Source: Gammaproteobacteria bacterium (GTDB taxonomy: Bacteria > Pseudomonadota > Gammaproteobacteria > JAJDYQ01). From it: a DNA stretch of 64,000 nt. The position numbers and the translations under genes were made by a program. This document shows, piece after piece, positions 18,801 to 30,347 of this stretch (position 1 is the first letter of the stretch; each line of letters starts with the position of its first letter). The notes under the pieces were generated by a model that did not search any database, had not been told where the DNA came from, and saw only the letters and a list, made by a program, of their open reading frames with translations. The stretch is from positions 1-64,000 of the forward strand of contig JAPYNQ010000017.1 of assembly GCA_028289815.1 (NCBI GenBank). Reading direction: 5' to 3'.

Positions 18801-18995
18801 ATGCTGAATCTCAGTGAAGTACTACTACAAAACTTGGAACTTGAAGGATTTGAAGAATTGAAACAATTGATCACACAGTACGCATTGGATGGCGAAATCC
18901 ACCTTCGCATTGATATTAAGCCCTCCTTCCGGGACACGCCAGAAAACTGGGAAGATCAGCTTGAAATGGCCTTTTACGAGCCCAATCGAAGTTAA
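18801..18995 (+). CDS. Small uncharacterised protein
   Basis: 64 residues, acidic, no cysteine and no membrane segment. It starts 17 bases after the oxygenase stop and stops 23 bases before the next start, so the three look like one operon divergent from dsrA. I do not recognise a family. The amphipathic LSEVLLQNLELEGFEELKQLI stretch suggests a helical interaction module. Confidence 0.6.
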   Translation: MLNLSEVLLQNLELEGFEELKQLITQYALDGEIHLRIDIKPSFRDTPENWEDQLEMAFYEPNRS

Positions 18996-19018
18996 ATTGA
19001 TACCAAAATCGTCAAATC

Positions 19019-19729
19019 GTGAATAATCCGCTAGATCAGCTGCCTGATGCTAGGTTCAACCGAGACATGATGATCTCAGGCGAAACAGCCGCGGCCAAGC
19101 TGGAAAGTATTGAACAAAAGCTCTCTGCCAGTATCCCGGATGAGGCCATGAGATCGCGGCTGACACTGGATAAAGCTCGCCTGCTGACCGAACTTGATCA
19201 AAAAACCGAAGCATGGGACATTGCTCGCAGTATCTTCGACCGATACATGGCAAACAAAGACTATGAAGGCGCGGTTGATGCCTGTGACATCCTGTTTCTC
19301 ACCGAACAGGACGAGCAGTCGCTGGCAGCGCTGGGAATGGGGGTCTGGCTCAGCGTGACGTTCCCCATTGATCCGAACCTGACGGTCAGTATGCTGCAAC
19401 ACATCATTGATGAAACCCCGGAAGAAGCCGATGGTGCCGCGGTTGCCGCCACTGTCGCCAGCTACATCGTCGATATTCGAGCTACCGGCAAACAATATGA
19501 CAAGCTCGCCTTTTTTACCAATCAGATGTTAGCCAATGTTGCGCGCCGCCACAGCAATGTGGAAACCCAGAAACAATTCGATTTCTGGCTTGACAAATTA
19601 GAGCTCAAAGAACCGGCAAAATTTCTGGTACGTCTTCGCAATATCGTTGACATACTGGTGCAGGAAAGCTGGTGGTTCGACCGCGAGGCACTACAATCCG
19701 CAATACCCGACAACCGATCAGGTAAATAG
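19019..19729 (+). CDS. Helical-repeat (TPR-like) protein, function unknown
   Basis: 236 residues, all-helical in appearance, with repeated patterns of the TPR type between residues 20 and 130 (AAAKLESIEQKL, AWDIARSIFDRYM, YEGAVDACDILFL). No signal peptide. The start is GTG 19019; an ATG at codon 17 is the alternative, and neither has an obvious ribosome site. It ends the operon that begins with the TauD-like gene. Confidence 0.6.
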   Translation: MNNPLDQLPDARFNRDMMISGETAAAKLESIEQKLSASIPDEAMRSRLTLDKARLLTELDQKTEAWDIARSIFDRYMANKDYEGAVDACDILFLTEQDEQSLAALGMGVWLSVTFPIDPNLTVSMLQHIIDETPEEADGAAVAATVASYIVDIRATGKQYDKLAFFTNQMLANVARRHSNVETQKQFDFWLDKLELKEPAKFLVRLRNIVDILVQESWWFDREALQSAIPDNRSGK

Positions 19730-20594
19730 CGTGACGTAGCGAGCAGCTCCGGAGCAAGGCGCACAGGTCGCAGTAGATTAAACCCGAACACATTCAGGCT
19801 ATGTAAGCTCACCATACTGCTCAGTGAGATATTCAAAAACCGCATGAGAACCTGGTATCACAGGTCAGCATGCGGTCAATGCCAGCTGTAGTAGTGTTAA
19901 ACCGTGGTACCCTGATTCCTGTCCCGTGATGCTGCGTGCCACACCCAGCTTGGCTGATTCCCCGATACAGATACCGCGCTCTGCACAGCTCATAAATCAT
20001 CTTATATCGGTGCAATGTGGGTTATGCCCGGGCCTTGGGGACTGATCCGTCAAACTATCCGGGCCTCTGCAACGATACCAAACCAGTCACTTGTAGGCAG
20101 TGCATAAAATCCACAATACCGCATTGAGAAAGTGCCGACTATCGTGCGCAATAGCATCCAAACTTCCTCTCCTACCCAGCGAGTAGCGTTCCAATAAAGC
20201 CCGGACACTACCCGAAATATCGTGTCGATGTCAGGAATCGGTAGTGTATCAGTTTGACTTTTGCTATTCGATTGACAGGGATTATGGGTAGTGTATCAAT
20301 TTGACTTTTTTCTTAGCTACTCTTGCTCTTCTCATATCATCAATCAAGGTGAAACATGGTCACTAAGAGGCACATAGGATGGAATGCCCATAATGATTCA
20401 ACTAGGCGTTTGGACTTTATACTTGCGGGTAGTGAACAACTTTATCCTGATCGGGGAAGACAGAATGCGCCCAATCAAAACCGGAATCTCACGTTATGTC
20501 TGTTATTGATTGACTCCGAGAGCAGGTTCTGACACATATATCAAGCCATTAAATTCACTGACATCAAACCTTGCATATCCACTACAGCCACGCA
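19730..20594. other. Gene-poor stretch with two direct repeats
   Basis: No convincing gene in 865 bases. Two 22-base near-identical direct repeats (GTAGTGTATCA-[G/A]TTTGACTTTT) lie at 20241-20262 and 20288-20309, which may be relic ends of an insertion sequence. Other short frames here are fragmentary. The stretch probably holds decayed accessory DNA between the TPR-like gene and dgt. Confidence 0.5.
20241..20309. repeat. Pair of 22-base direct repeats
   Basis: Copies at 20241-20262 and 20288-20309 differ at one base (GTAGTGTATCAGTTTGAC versus GTAGTGTATCAATTTGAC). They are 47 bases apart and begin with GTAGTGTATCA. The pattern resembles the multiple repeats near the ends of some insertion sequences, but no transposase remains beside them. 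Confidence 0.55.
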
Positions 20595-21881
20595 CTAACC
20601 CCAATCCCTTATTGAACCGGGATGGTAGCCGGTTAATCTTTGATACAGGCGCAATGCCTGATTATCGGTCAGACTGCTGACGATATCTGCCGCCCTTCTT
20701 TTCTTGGAGCAGTCGTAGTCTATCTCAGCGGCTATCCAAGGCGGCACCAATTCACAATTTTTGTCTCCCCTGAAGATATTAAACAGGGTTTTGATTACTA
20801 ATTTGTTGCCTTTCTGCTGTGTCTTGAGAGAAGAAGATCGGATGACATAGTGCCAGATCAGATCTTTTAGGATCTCCACTTCGTATTTGCTTTCCTCGGG
20901 AATAATCAGCATATGTTTTTGATCATGCTCCAGACTCAAAGATGACAAAAACCTTGTTATCAGATGAGAACACTGGGCTCTTACTCTTGCTTGTTCTTTA
21001 CGACCGCCGCTGTACCTTCTCAGAGGCAGGTATTGCATAACATCCTTATATGCCTGCTCATAATAATCCCATTTAGCATACCGTTCAGGAAATTTATCTT
21101 GCCAGCGTTGTTTTACTGAGTCCAAGAAGATCTGGCTTTCATCTGAGCTGGTGTTGGCCAGCTCACGTAGCGGGATCATACCTGCCCGATAAAAATCATC
21201 CACATCATGTACGGCATAAGTAATATCATCCGCCCAATCCATGACTTCCGCCTCCAAAGAACGGGTATCATCTGATTTTCCTTCGCGAACCCATTCAAAT
21301 ATCTCTTTCTCTTCCGTATAGGCACCCCATTTTTTCTTGTCTTTGCGGTACAGCCAAGGGTATTTCATCAGACCATCAAGAGTTCTTCTTGTTAAATTTA
21401 GCCCATCCTCATTCGAAACTCTGACCGATAATTTGGATACTATCCTTAAGGATTGTGCATTTCCTTCGTAACCTTCCTGAACATCACCTTTCAAACACCT
21501 ATTGAGTTGTTGCTCACCAATATGTCCGAATGGCGGATGGCCCAGATCATGTGCAAAGGCACTGGCTTCGCTAGCCTCCGGTTCAATTCCGCCACAGTCT
21601 TTTAACTCTGCATTTCTCCCATTATCACTGTCTCTGATAAGTTGCTCTGAAAGCCTGCGACTGATTTGTGCCACCTTGAGCGTATGAGTTAGCCTATTGT
21701 GAACTATATCACCTTCTATCGGGCTTGTTACCTGAGTCACACCCGCCAACCGTCTAAAGGCGTTAGAATAAAGCAAGCGGTCCCTGTCAGTCTGGACTGG
21801 ATCCCGCTCATCGCCCTGCTTCTTTTCCGAAGACTTGTGAAACCTCTCGTGCGGGTCAACCATATCCAGAGAGTCACTCAT
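20595..21881 (-). CDS. dgt: dGTPase family HD-domain triphosphohydrolase
   Basis: About 428 residues from ATG 21881. HD-superfamily metal ligands lie in NRLTHTLKVAQI and AFAHDLGHPPFGH, and EVMDWADDITYAVHDVDDF forms the second conserved dGTPase block. These enzymes cleave dGTP to deoxyguanosine and triphosphate; related dNTPases are known to limit phage replication. A longer frame starts upstream, but ATG 21881 overlaps the preceding small gene by eight bases and gives the usual N-terminus. I cannot say which dNTP it prefers. Confidence 0.85.
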   Translation of the reverse strand: MSDSLDMVDPHERFHKSSEKKQGDERDPVQTDRDRLLYSNAFRRLAGVTQVTSPIEGDIVHNRLTHTLKVAQISRRLSEQLIRDSDNGRNAELKDCGGIEPEASEASAFAHDLGHPPFGHIGEQQLNRCLKGDVQEGYEGNAQSLRIVSKLSVRVSNEDGLNLTRRTLDGLMKYPWLYRKDKKKWGAYTEEKEIFEWVREGKSDDTRSLEAEVMDWADDITYAVHDVDDFYRAGMIPLRELANTSSDESQIFLDSVKQRWQDKFPERYAKWDYYEQAYKDVMQYLPLRRYSGGRKEQARVRAQCSHLITRFLSSLSLEHDQKHMLIIPEESKYEVEILKDLIWHYVIRSSSLKTQQKGNKLVIKTLFNIFRGDKNCELVPPWIAAEIDYDCSKKRRAADIVSSLTDNQALRLYQRLTGYHPGSIRDWG

Positions 21882-22110
21882 GATCAGGCAGGGTAACCGT
21901 CCAATCCGGGGCAAGCCTGATGAGATTGCCTCCCACCATATCCCACAATACATCTCGAACATCTATATTGCTTATGCCCTCGTTCATAGCAGACTTTAAC
22001 AACTGATCAGCGGGCATTTCACCTTTTGACTCCTTCAATATTTTCGTGAAAACCTGAAAAAATTTGTCTTGAGTATCTTCGCCATATACGGATTTCTGAC
22101 AAGATGACAT
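21874..22110 (-). CDS. Small uncharacterised protein overlapping dgt
   Basis: 78 residues from ATG 22110 (MSSCQKSVYGEDTQDKFF). Soluble and helical, with a C-terminal half like a small winged-helix (ADQLLKSAMNEGISNIDVRDVLWDMVGG, then a strand-rich tail). It ends inside the dgt start, so the two are co-translated. No known family is assigned; it could be a regulator or partner of the dNTPase. Confidence 0.6.
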   Translation of the reverse strand: MSSCQKSVYGEDTQDKFFQVFTKILKESKGEMPADQLLKSAMNEGISNIDVRDVLWDMVGGNLIRLAPDWTVTLPDHE

Positions 22111-22324
22111 CTTACTATCCTCCAAGTAACCTAACGTAGGTGGGAATGATATGCTTGTTACCCCAGCATCCATTTGACGCTTCACATCCGGGGCAATCCC
22201 GCCGCCTCCTCGTCCAGCAGCCCCATTCCCGAATGGCGGCCGACCGATTCAAATAAGCGGATTTCTTAACAAAAATTCGTGGTTCTTGAGCTTGGAAACA
22301 TCCTAAAAACATACGAATCTTGCG

Positions 22325-22715
22325 TCAGGAATTATTCGGTACCAAGTATGGGGTAATTCCCCCGGAGTGATGGCACCTGCTCCCCTGCCATCCTGATATA
22401 CCTGATCCCAAGGCGATCATTCTTGGTGGGTTGTCGCTGACAGGGACTGTACCGAATGATCCTTGTAGACATTCACAACAGCCTCTATCAAATTGACCTG
22501 ATATGCACTGAACCGGTCAGCCAGATCCCAGAATCAATGTCGATAAGGCCTCCCCGGAAAGACTTGTACCAATGATAAATGGAGGGTACCACAGGCCCGT
22601 ATTGCCATGCCTCTACCGGTTCATCGATCAATTGACGTTGAGTATTTCCGAGCATCCAGCCATGGCACAGATAAGCCAGCTTGAAGATCGGTTGCCATAA
22701 TCAGCCAGAGGCTAT
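22325..22715 (-). pseudogene. Panacea-domain (SocA/DUF4065-like) antitoxin pseudogene
   Basis: Reading leftward from about 22715 gives KLAYLCHGWMLGN, EAWQYGPVVPSIYHWYK, then, after a frame change near 22530, YQVNLIEAVVNVYKDHS, SLSATTH and SPWDQVYQDGRG. This is the order of conserved blocks in the Panacea domain of SocA/GepA-like proteins. The reading frame is broken at least once by frameshift and once by a stop just before SPWD. Such domains are antitoxins in toxin-antitoxin pairs. No toxin gene remains beside it. Confidence 0.65.
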
Positions 22716-23049
22716 GAACATATTGATATTCGGTTATTGCGGCACTGATACTACCAGTCTAGCACAACTTTTAAAGTTTTTGTATGAGAATTTTTTGACC
22801 GTCGTAGAACCGCTCCCGGATACACGACAGCAAACTGCCACGCAATATGGCCTGCCTGACGAATGCCACCATCTCTATTGGCCGCCTGTGCGGGGAGTTC
22901 TAACATCATCAATGACCAAGTACAGCGATATTATGACCGCCCGACAGGGCAATGCACCGCACGAAGTGCGATGCCCAATATGTATTATTTCAAAATCGGC
23001 CTCTCATCCTAACCATCTCCCATACCATACTATCTCGCCAATGACGGCA

Positions 23050-23448
23050 TCATCGGTACCCAGTGCCAACGGTGCATAGGCAATGATTATCGCTTTGTAA
23101 CCACCGCTTGTGATCGGGTGTTTGCTCTAACCGCTTAACATATAATTCATTCCCGACTCTCGCGGCGACCACCGCGCCGCGGCGTACTTGGTTGCGTTGG
23201 TGGTCAATCAATAGGGTATCGCCGTTACTCAAGCCTAGTTCCATGCTGTCGCCTGCCATTTCGACCGCACTGACTAAACCCGGTTGTATAGAGTGGCGGT
23301 GCAACCATTCGCGCCGAAACGCCAATAGTCCGACAGGCCTCCCATCGTCAGCAGTTCGTCCGTAACCGGCGGCTAACTGTACCTCCAGCTTAGGGACTAA
23401 AACATGTTCGGTATTATTGACTTTGGGGTGCCGAAAGCTGGCCGATGA
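23050..23448 (-). pseudogene. S24/LexA-like repressor, C-terminal part only
   Basis: The open frame (to a stop at 23449-23451) reads from EHVLVPKLEVQLAAGYGR through VEMAGDSMELGLSNGDTLLID to VVAARVGNELYVKRLE. These are the conserved strands of S24 self-cleaving repressors, with the catalytic Ser in GDSM and Lys in VKRLE. The N-terminal DNA-binding half is missing, because a stop occurs only about 25 codons before the domain starts. It is probably a relic of a prophage or integrative element. Confidence 0.7.
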
Positions 23449-23688
23449 CTACTGGCACACCTAACAGGAATCTGTCATCTTGACTCTACGGTGAGTACTG
23501 GTTAGGCGGCTAGTAACTTAACTCTACTACCTGCTGTCGGGATGACACTACCCAAGCTGCTTTTTGTTCATAACCATAGCAAGTTTCTTATGGATTCCGC
23601 TTACCTCGGAGTGATGGAGTTTTCTACGGATCGGGTTAGGTTGGGCTAGACAAGCTCATTCTCCCGCATCAGATTTGCCTTATAGTTG

Positions 23689-25716
<2,028 letters not shown>

Positions 25717-25740
25717 TCAGTTTTTTTATGCAGCAGATAA

Positions 25741-27711
25741 TTACTTCAAGTGAGGGGTAAAGCGTCGCACACTTTTTATGAATTGCCTTTGCCGGTCCGG
25801 GGATGATGCCATTCCATATCGCAGTGCAAGGTAATATTGAATGAGGCCCCGGGCCTTGCTGGCTGAAGCCGGTGTCAATTTATGCCGCATTCGTGAAAAG
25901 TATTCAGTGGGACCTTCGGTGTTGTTTTTGCTGATGCCTGTTTTGGCCAATTTCTGACAGAGGCGATCATAAGCCTGTTTTAGCCGATCCTGGCGGGCAC
26001 CTGCTCCCTGCCAGAATATCCATAGGCCGATTAATGTGCCGACCAAAGCCAGTAATACCACCATTCCTATAACCATACCCTGCCAATCAATATTTGCGAA
26101 ACCCAGCTTTTTGAACAGCTCAAATTGACGCTCGCGGTTAAAGCCGATCACCCACTCGTCCCATCTGTAATTGAAGCTGTCCCATCGGTATCTTAGTCCG
26201 AGTAGTATGCTGTTACCACCAAGCAGTATGGTCGGTAACAAGTCTCGTTCCGCTACCGCATCCTGTATGCCACTTTCTATGCGGTCAGGTGAAACCGCTG
26301 CGGTCGGGTCAACTCGCTGCCAGCCGGTACCATCAATCCAGATTTCAGCCCAGGCATGGGCGCTGGACTGTCGGATGATCAGGTACTCGTCCACCGGATT
26401 TTTTTCCCCGCCCTGGTAGCCCGTAACGATACGTGCCGGTATGCCGGCCGCCCTTGCCAGATATACGAAGGCACTAGAGTAGTGCTCACAGAATCCGCGC
26501 CGGGTCTCGAACAGAAAATCATCCATGGCATCATTACCAAGTAATGGCGGATTCAGGGTGTACACAAATGGCTGTTCGTTAAAATAACGTAGGGCTCTAT
26601 CAATAACACGCCGGTCATCTTCGCCGACCAGCTGCCGCCATTGTCGGGCCAGCGCAATCGTCTTTTGGTTCAGGCTATCCGTGTCGGGCAGCCACAAATT
26701 TTTAGTGCGCTCGTATCCGGATAGGCTATGGTTGCGGATGCCCGAATCCGATGTTAGTGAATATCGAGTAACACTGTTGATTTTCTTTCGACTCAGTAGC
26801 TGCACCTCTCGCGTTAAACGATAGCCACTGTCTTGCAGATTTACAGGGTAATTGAGAGCAAACAGCCAGTTGCGCTGATGAGGTTCAAGGGTGACAGTGT
26901 ATTGTATGGTTTTGCCTTTCTCACCCTTGATAAGGTTGGCTGTGGCCTTACCAAAGGCGTTGTCGGCCTCCCAAGTCTGTCCATCGTATCGACTGAAGAC
27001 CGGGCCACGCCAGTATAGATCGGAATGTGGCGGAATTTGCCCTGCAAAACGCACGCGAAATGCTATTTCTTCCGATTCGATCAGGCTGCTCACTGAACCC
27101 GGAGACATGCTATTGCTTAACCCGGTAACCGCGGCTTGTGCATCTTTGGGTAATCCCCATAACGGTCCGGGGATGCGAGGAAATAATATGAACAGGACCA
27201 ACATGAATGGCGTTGCTTGCAAAATCATGCGGCTTGCTATCATCAGACGCCTACGAGTATCCAAGGTAGAAATTTTATCATTGAATAGTATGAGGATAGA
27301 GGTCAGATATATTACTGTGGCGAAGACATAGAGGGCTACCCAAGGGCTTTGGGTATGGAAGAAATTGCTCGCTATCAAAAAATACTCCACATAGACAACA
27401 ATATAGACGTCCCGCTTGCCATTGATTTCGAGCATTTTCAGAAATGCCAGCAAGATCAGAAAGCCCGTACCGGCATCCCTTCCCAAGAGAGTACCAAACG
27501 ATACACTCATCACTAGTATGGCCAGTAAAAGCAACCCTGCCCGTTGCCATTTATCAGGTTGGCGGATTTTATTGAGGAGCATGGCCGCTAACCATAAAGC
27601 CATGATCAAGCTCAGGGCAGTCACAGGCAACGGGATTCGTGGAAAAAAGGGTACGGTAACGAGCATGATGCCCGCTAACAAAGCCCATAATTTGTGGCTG
27701 TCAGCCGGCAT
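25741..27711 (-). CDS. TgpA-type membrane transglutaminase-like protein (DUF3488)
   Basis: About 656 residues from ATG 27711. The N-terminal third has several membrane helices (DUF3488). A periplasmic transglutaminase-like domain carries the Cys-His-Asp triad in RRGFCEHYSSAFVYLARAAG, SSAHAWAEIWID and VDPTAA. One more membrane helix and a DUF4129-like cytoplasmic tail end the protein. It follows the DUF58 gene with an overlap of about 11 bases. The DUF58-TgpA-MoxR set is common in proteobacteria. The substrate is not known from sequence. Confidence 0.9.
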   Translation of the reverse strand: MPADSHKLWALLAGIMLVTVPFFPRIPLPVTALSLIMALWLAAMLLNKIRQPDKWQRAGLLLLAILVMSVSFGTLLGRDAGTGFLILLAFLKMLEINGKRDVYIVVYVEYFLIASNFFHTQSPWVALYVFATVIYLTSILILFNDKISTLDTRRRLMIASRMILQATPFMLVLFILFPRIPGPLWGLPKDAQAAVTGLSNSMSPGSVSSLIESEEIAFRVRFAGQIPPHSDLYWRGPVFSRYDGQTWEADNAFGKATANLIKGEKGKTIQYTVTLEPHQRNWLFALNYPVNLQDSGYRLTREVQLLSRKKINSVTRYSLTSDSGIRNHSLSGYERTKNLWLPDTDSLNQKTIALARQWRQLVGEDDRRVIDRALRYFNEQPFVYTLNPPLLGNDAMDDFLFETRRGFCEHYSSAFVYLARAAGIPARIVTGYQGGEKNPVDEYLIIRQSSAHAWAEIWIDGTGWQRVDPTAAVSPDRIESGIQDAVAERDLLPTILLGGNSILLGLRYRWDSFNYRWDEWVIGFNRERQFELFKKLGFANIDWQGMVIGMVVLLALVGTLIGLWIFWQGAGARQDRLKQAYDRLCQKLAKTGISKNNTEGPTEYFSRMRHKLTPASASKARGLIQYYLALRYGMASSPDRQRQFIKSVRRFTPHLK

Positions 27712-28711
27712 GCCCCGCATCCTTGTACAACGCCAGCGCCTGCAAGCATTCATGCCGGTGGTGTGCGCCATTATCCGGCTTTATTTCAATTGCCGGCATC
27801 CGCAAACCATACATTCTGCCGGCCTGCTGGGCATCCAGAATCATTCGAGTCATTATTGACAGGCGGTTTTCTGCAGAGGTCTCACCCAGCGTAAACCAGT
27901 CGATCCATTCCAGCTCGGGCTGCCCGCCGGTGAATTTTTTACTGAACAGCTGATCGGTTCTGGCAGCCATTTTCCAGGAAATGCGCTGCCAAGGCTCTCC
28001 CGTCTGGTATTTCCTCAAGCCCGCAAAATCTTCCAGCCCTTCTGCCTCGGAAGGCTGTTCGCCGCTCTGGCTGCTTATGGGCACGATAGCGCCTGCCTTA
28101 TCGGCAGGCACCGGATAAACCAGCGCCTGCATGTCGAGGTCAACCCAGGTCCACGCGACGAATAAACCAACAGGAAATTCTGTTTCGATACGAATTCTGC
28201 CCGGATTGAACAGCCCCCGGTTTTGCGTCCGACAACTGAAATGCAGCAGTACCTGCTCACCGACAGGCACATCAATCACTTCACCCGGCATGAATTTCTG
28301 CGGCAGACTGATGGCATAACGCCGATCATTGGTTTCATTTTCAAGCTGGATAGCGAATTTAGCCAATTGTCCTGCAAATACCGGCTTTGCGCCTGTACCT
28401 TTGAGCTTCAGTCCCGCCATGTTACGCCATGTCATCAACATGGCAACATTGCCAAGCCCTGCCAGTAAAAAAGTCAGCATAAAACCCAGGCTTATGGTGT
28501 AGTTAATTGAACCGATCAACAGTACCAGCAGCAGTATCGTGAATATCATCCCAACCCGGGTTGGTAATATGTAAACCAGAGAGTTATTGAGTTTTATCAC
28601 CCCTGAAAACGGTCCGCTACGTTTGGCCAAGAATCTTTCTACAGGGCGGCGCAGGCACTCAAGCGGATACTGTAACGGTGCCGCCAGCCGATTCACTATA
28701 GAGGAAACCAT
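27701..28711 (-). CDS. DUF58 family protein
   Basis: 336 residues. Two N-terminal membrane helices (VGMIFTILLLVLLIGSINYT and a second one), a beta-rich middle part, then the DUF58 core (LEDFAGLRKYQTGEPWQRISWK). It works with the upstream MoxR ATPase and the downstream TgpA-like protein in one operon. DUF58 proteins carry a VWA-like fold and are thought to be MoxR partners. It starts three bases after the MoxR stop. Confidence 0.88.
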   Translation of the reverse strand: MVSSIVNRLAAPLQYPLECLRRPVERFLAKRSGPFSGVIKLNNSLVYILPTRVGMIFTILLLVLLIGSINYTISLGFMLTFLLAGLGNVAMLMTWRNMAGLKLKGTGAKPVFAGQLAKFAIQLENETNDRRYAISLPQKFMPGEVIDVPVGEQVLLHFSCRTQNRGLFNPGRIRIETEFPVGLFVAWTWVDLDMQALVYPVPADKAGAIVPISSQSGEQPSEAEGLEDFAGLRKYQTGEPWQRISWKMAARTDQLFSKKFTGGQPELEWIDWFTLGETSAENRLSIMTRMILDAQQAGRMYGLRMPAIEIKPDNGAHHRHECLQALALYKDAGHAG

Positions 28712-28713
28712 AT

Positions 28714-29676
28714 CTACGGGATGGGTACGTTTTGCAAAATGATGTCAGCGGCAACTATATCTGATGCATTACCGGCGCGCCCGCTTGCAAGCAGGCGGTG
28801 ATTGACAACTGACGGTAACACTGTCTTGACATGTTCCGGTACGACAAAGCCATGACCAGTAATGAATGCCCATGCTTTGGCCGCGCTTAATAGCGCCAGC
28901 CCTCCTCTGGGTGACAAGCCAAACTCAAAATTATTGGAGCTGCGGCTGAACTGCAATATGGCTTGTATGTAATCAAGAAGTGCATCCGATACATGCAGTT
29001 GCTGTGCTTGGCTTTGGAACAGCTTGAGTTTTTTCTGGTCGAATACTACCTTCATCTGATCAATCATGCTGCGCCGGTCTGCACCTGACAACAGATCTCT
29101 CTCGGCCTGCTTGCCGGGATATCCCATATGGATACGCAGCAGAAACCGATCTAATTGTGATTCAGGCAGCGGGAATGTACCAATCTGATGCACGGGGTTT
29201 TGGGTTGCGATAACGAAAAACGGATCAGGCAATGACCGGGTGGTGCCTTCAGTGGTGACCTGATGTTCTTCCATAGCTTCAAGCAGGGCACTTTGCGTCT
29301 TGGGTGTCGCCCTGTTGACTTCATCTGCCAGAATCAGGTTCGAGAAAATGGGTCCCGGATGGAACTCGAATATGTTATTTTCACGATCAAATACGGATAA
29401 ACCCAGAACATCTGCCGGCAACAGATCACTGGTAAATTGAATCCGCTGGAAATCCAGTCCCATCACTTGGGCAATAACATGCGCCAGTGTGGTTTTTCCA
29501 ACCCCCGGCAGGTCTTCGATCAGCAGGTGCCCGCGAGCCACCAGACAGGTCAATGCCAACCTTATCTGCTCTTCCTTACCGAGAATAATTTTACCGATGG
29601 TTGATAGTGCCTCATCCAGTAAACCGGCTAACCAGGTGCTCTGCTTGACGGGGCTATCCATATCTGACTGCAACAT
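28714..29676 (-). CDS. MoxR-family AAA+ ATPase
   Basis: 320 residues. Walker A is D55-L-P-G-V-G-K-T62, Walker B lies in NLILADEVNRA, and sensor-1 in FVIATQNPV. The family is AAA_3/MoxR. It heads the operon with DUF58 and TgpA-like genes. Distinct from the MoxR-type protein near dsr (3861-4904), which belongs to the AAA_5 group. Confidence 0.92.
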   Translation of the reverse strand: MLQSDMDSPVKQSTWLAGLLDEALSTIGKIILGKEEQIRLALTCLVARGHLLIEDLPGVGKTTLAHVIAQVMGLDFQRIQFTSDLLPADVLGLSVFDRENNIFEFHPGPIFSNLILADEVNRATPKTQSALLEAMEEHQVTTEGTTRSLPDPFFVIATQNPVHQIGTFPLPESQLDRFLLRIHMGYPGKQAERDLLSGADRRSMIDQMKVVFDQKKLKLFQSQAQQLHVSDALLDYIQAILQFSRSSNNFEFGLSPRGGLALLSAAKAWAFITGHGFVVPEHVKTVLPSVVNHRLLASGRAGNASDIVAADIILQNVPIP

Positions 29677-29936
29677 ATTTGTTTTTGTTGGTACACACTG
29701 TCGTTTGAGTTCGATTCAATACCTGCTGAAATTCTACGATAGTTCCTGCCTTACATGGAAACGTTGTACAAGCAAAAGATGGTATTTGCAAAAATATCAG
29801 CAGCACATCAGGAAAGCCCTGACAGATTTTTCAAGATTCCTATTGAAGCGTTTTTGCCGTGTTTTCTTGAGTATTATAGAATACCAGCAGTTTCAGGTTA
29901 CCTGACTGCTTCAGATCAACTCTTGAGGATTAAGCC

Positions 29937-30254
29937 ATGCCGATTTATGAGTATGAGTGTGTCTCCTGTGGCCATAAGGTTGAGGTGATACAAAAAATGA
30001 ATGATATACCACTGATAGATTGCCCCGAGTGCGATGAGTCACAGCTAAGAAAGTTGGTATCAGCCGCCGGATTTCGTCTCAAGGGCGGTGGCTGGTATGA
30101 AACTGACTTTAAATCCGATAGCCGAAAGCATGTTTCGGATGGAGACAAGAATACTGCGGGCGACGAGAAAAATCTTTCCGGCAGTGAAAAAAGTACTGTG
30201 AGCAGCGGAGATAATACCTGTGGTACGGGTGATTGTTGTCCTGCGATCAAGTAG
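29937..30254 (+). CDS. FmdB-type zinc-ribbon protein
   Basis: 105 residues. The FmdB start MPIYEYECVSCGHK is followed by CPECD, giving a CxxC...CxxC zinc ribbon. The second half is hydrophilic and ends with a Cys-rich tail (CGTGDCCPAIK). Such genes often precede aspS or other tRNA genes in proteobacteria, as here (aspS starts 94 bases downstream). Regulatory role suspected, not established. A TATTAT-like -10 box lies about 60 bases upstream. Confidence 0.9.
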   Translation: MPIYEYECVSCGHKVEVIQKMNDIPLIDCPECDESQLRKLVSAAGFRLKGGGWYETDFKSDSRKHVSDGDKNTAGDEKNLSGSEKSTVSSGDNTCGTGDCCPAIK

Positions 30255-30290
30255 CCTCTGTCATTTACATCTTGACAAATTATCACCTGA

Positions 30291-30310
30291 ACGGACGGTT
30301 ATCCGTCCGT
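30291..30310 (+). terminator. Hairpin between the FmdB-type gene and aspS
   Basis: A perfect eight-pair stem ACGGACGG-TTAT-CCGTCCGT lies 37 bases after the FmdB stop. Only a short TTTT follows. A TTGACA at 30273-30278 precedes it at promoter-like spacing from GGTTAT (30297-30302), so it could be a terminator for the first gene, an attenuator for aspS, or both. Confidence 0.45.
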
Positions 30311-30347
30311 CGTAGCTTTTATAGGCCTTGAAAGCGGACCATTACAT

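Noticed and set aside
22681-23079. 132-residue plus-strand frame
   Set aside because: Odd composition and no domain; it overlaps two recognised relics on the other strand.
23449-23688. Possible RNA gene or promoter between the S24 relic and ligA
   Set aside because: No tRNA-like arms, no hairpin with a T tract and no gene seen.
29690-29760. TTCGATTC sequence resembling a tRNA T-arm
   Set aside because: No acceptor or anticodon stems can be built around it; it lies in the moxR/fmdB gap.
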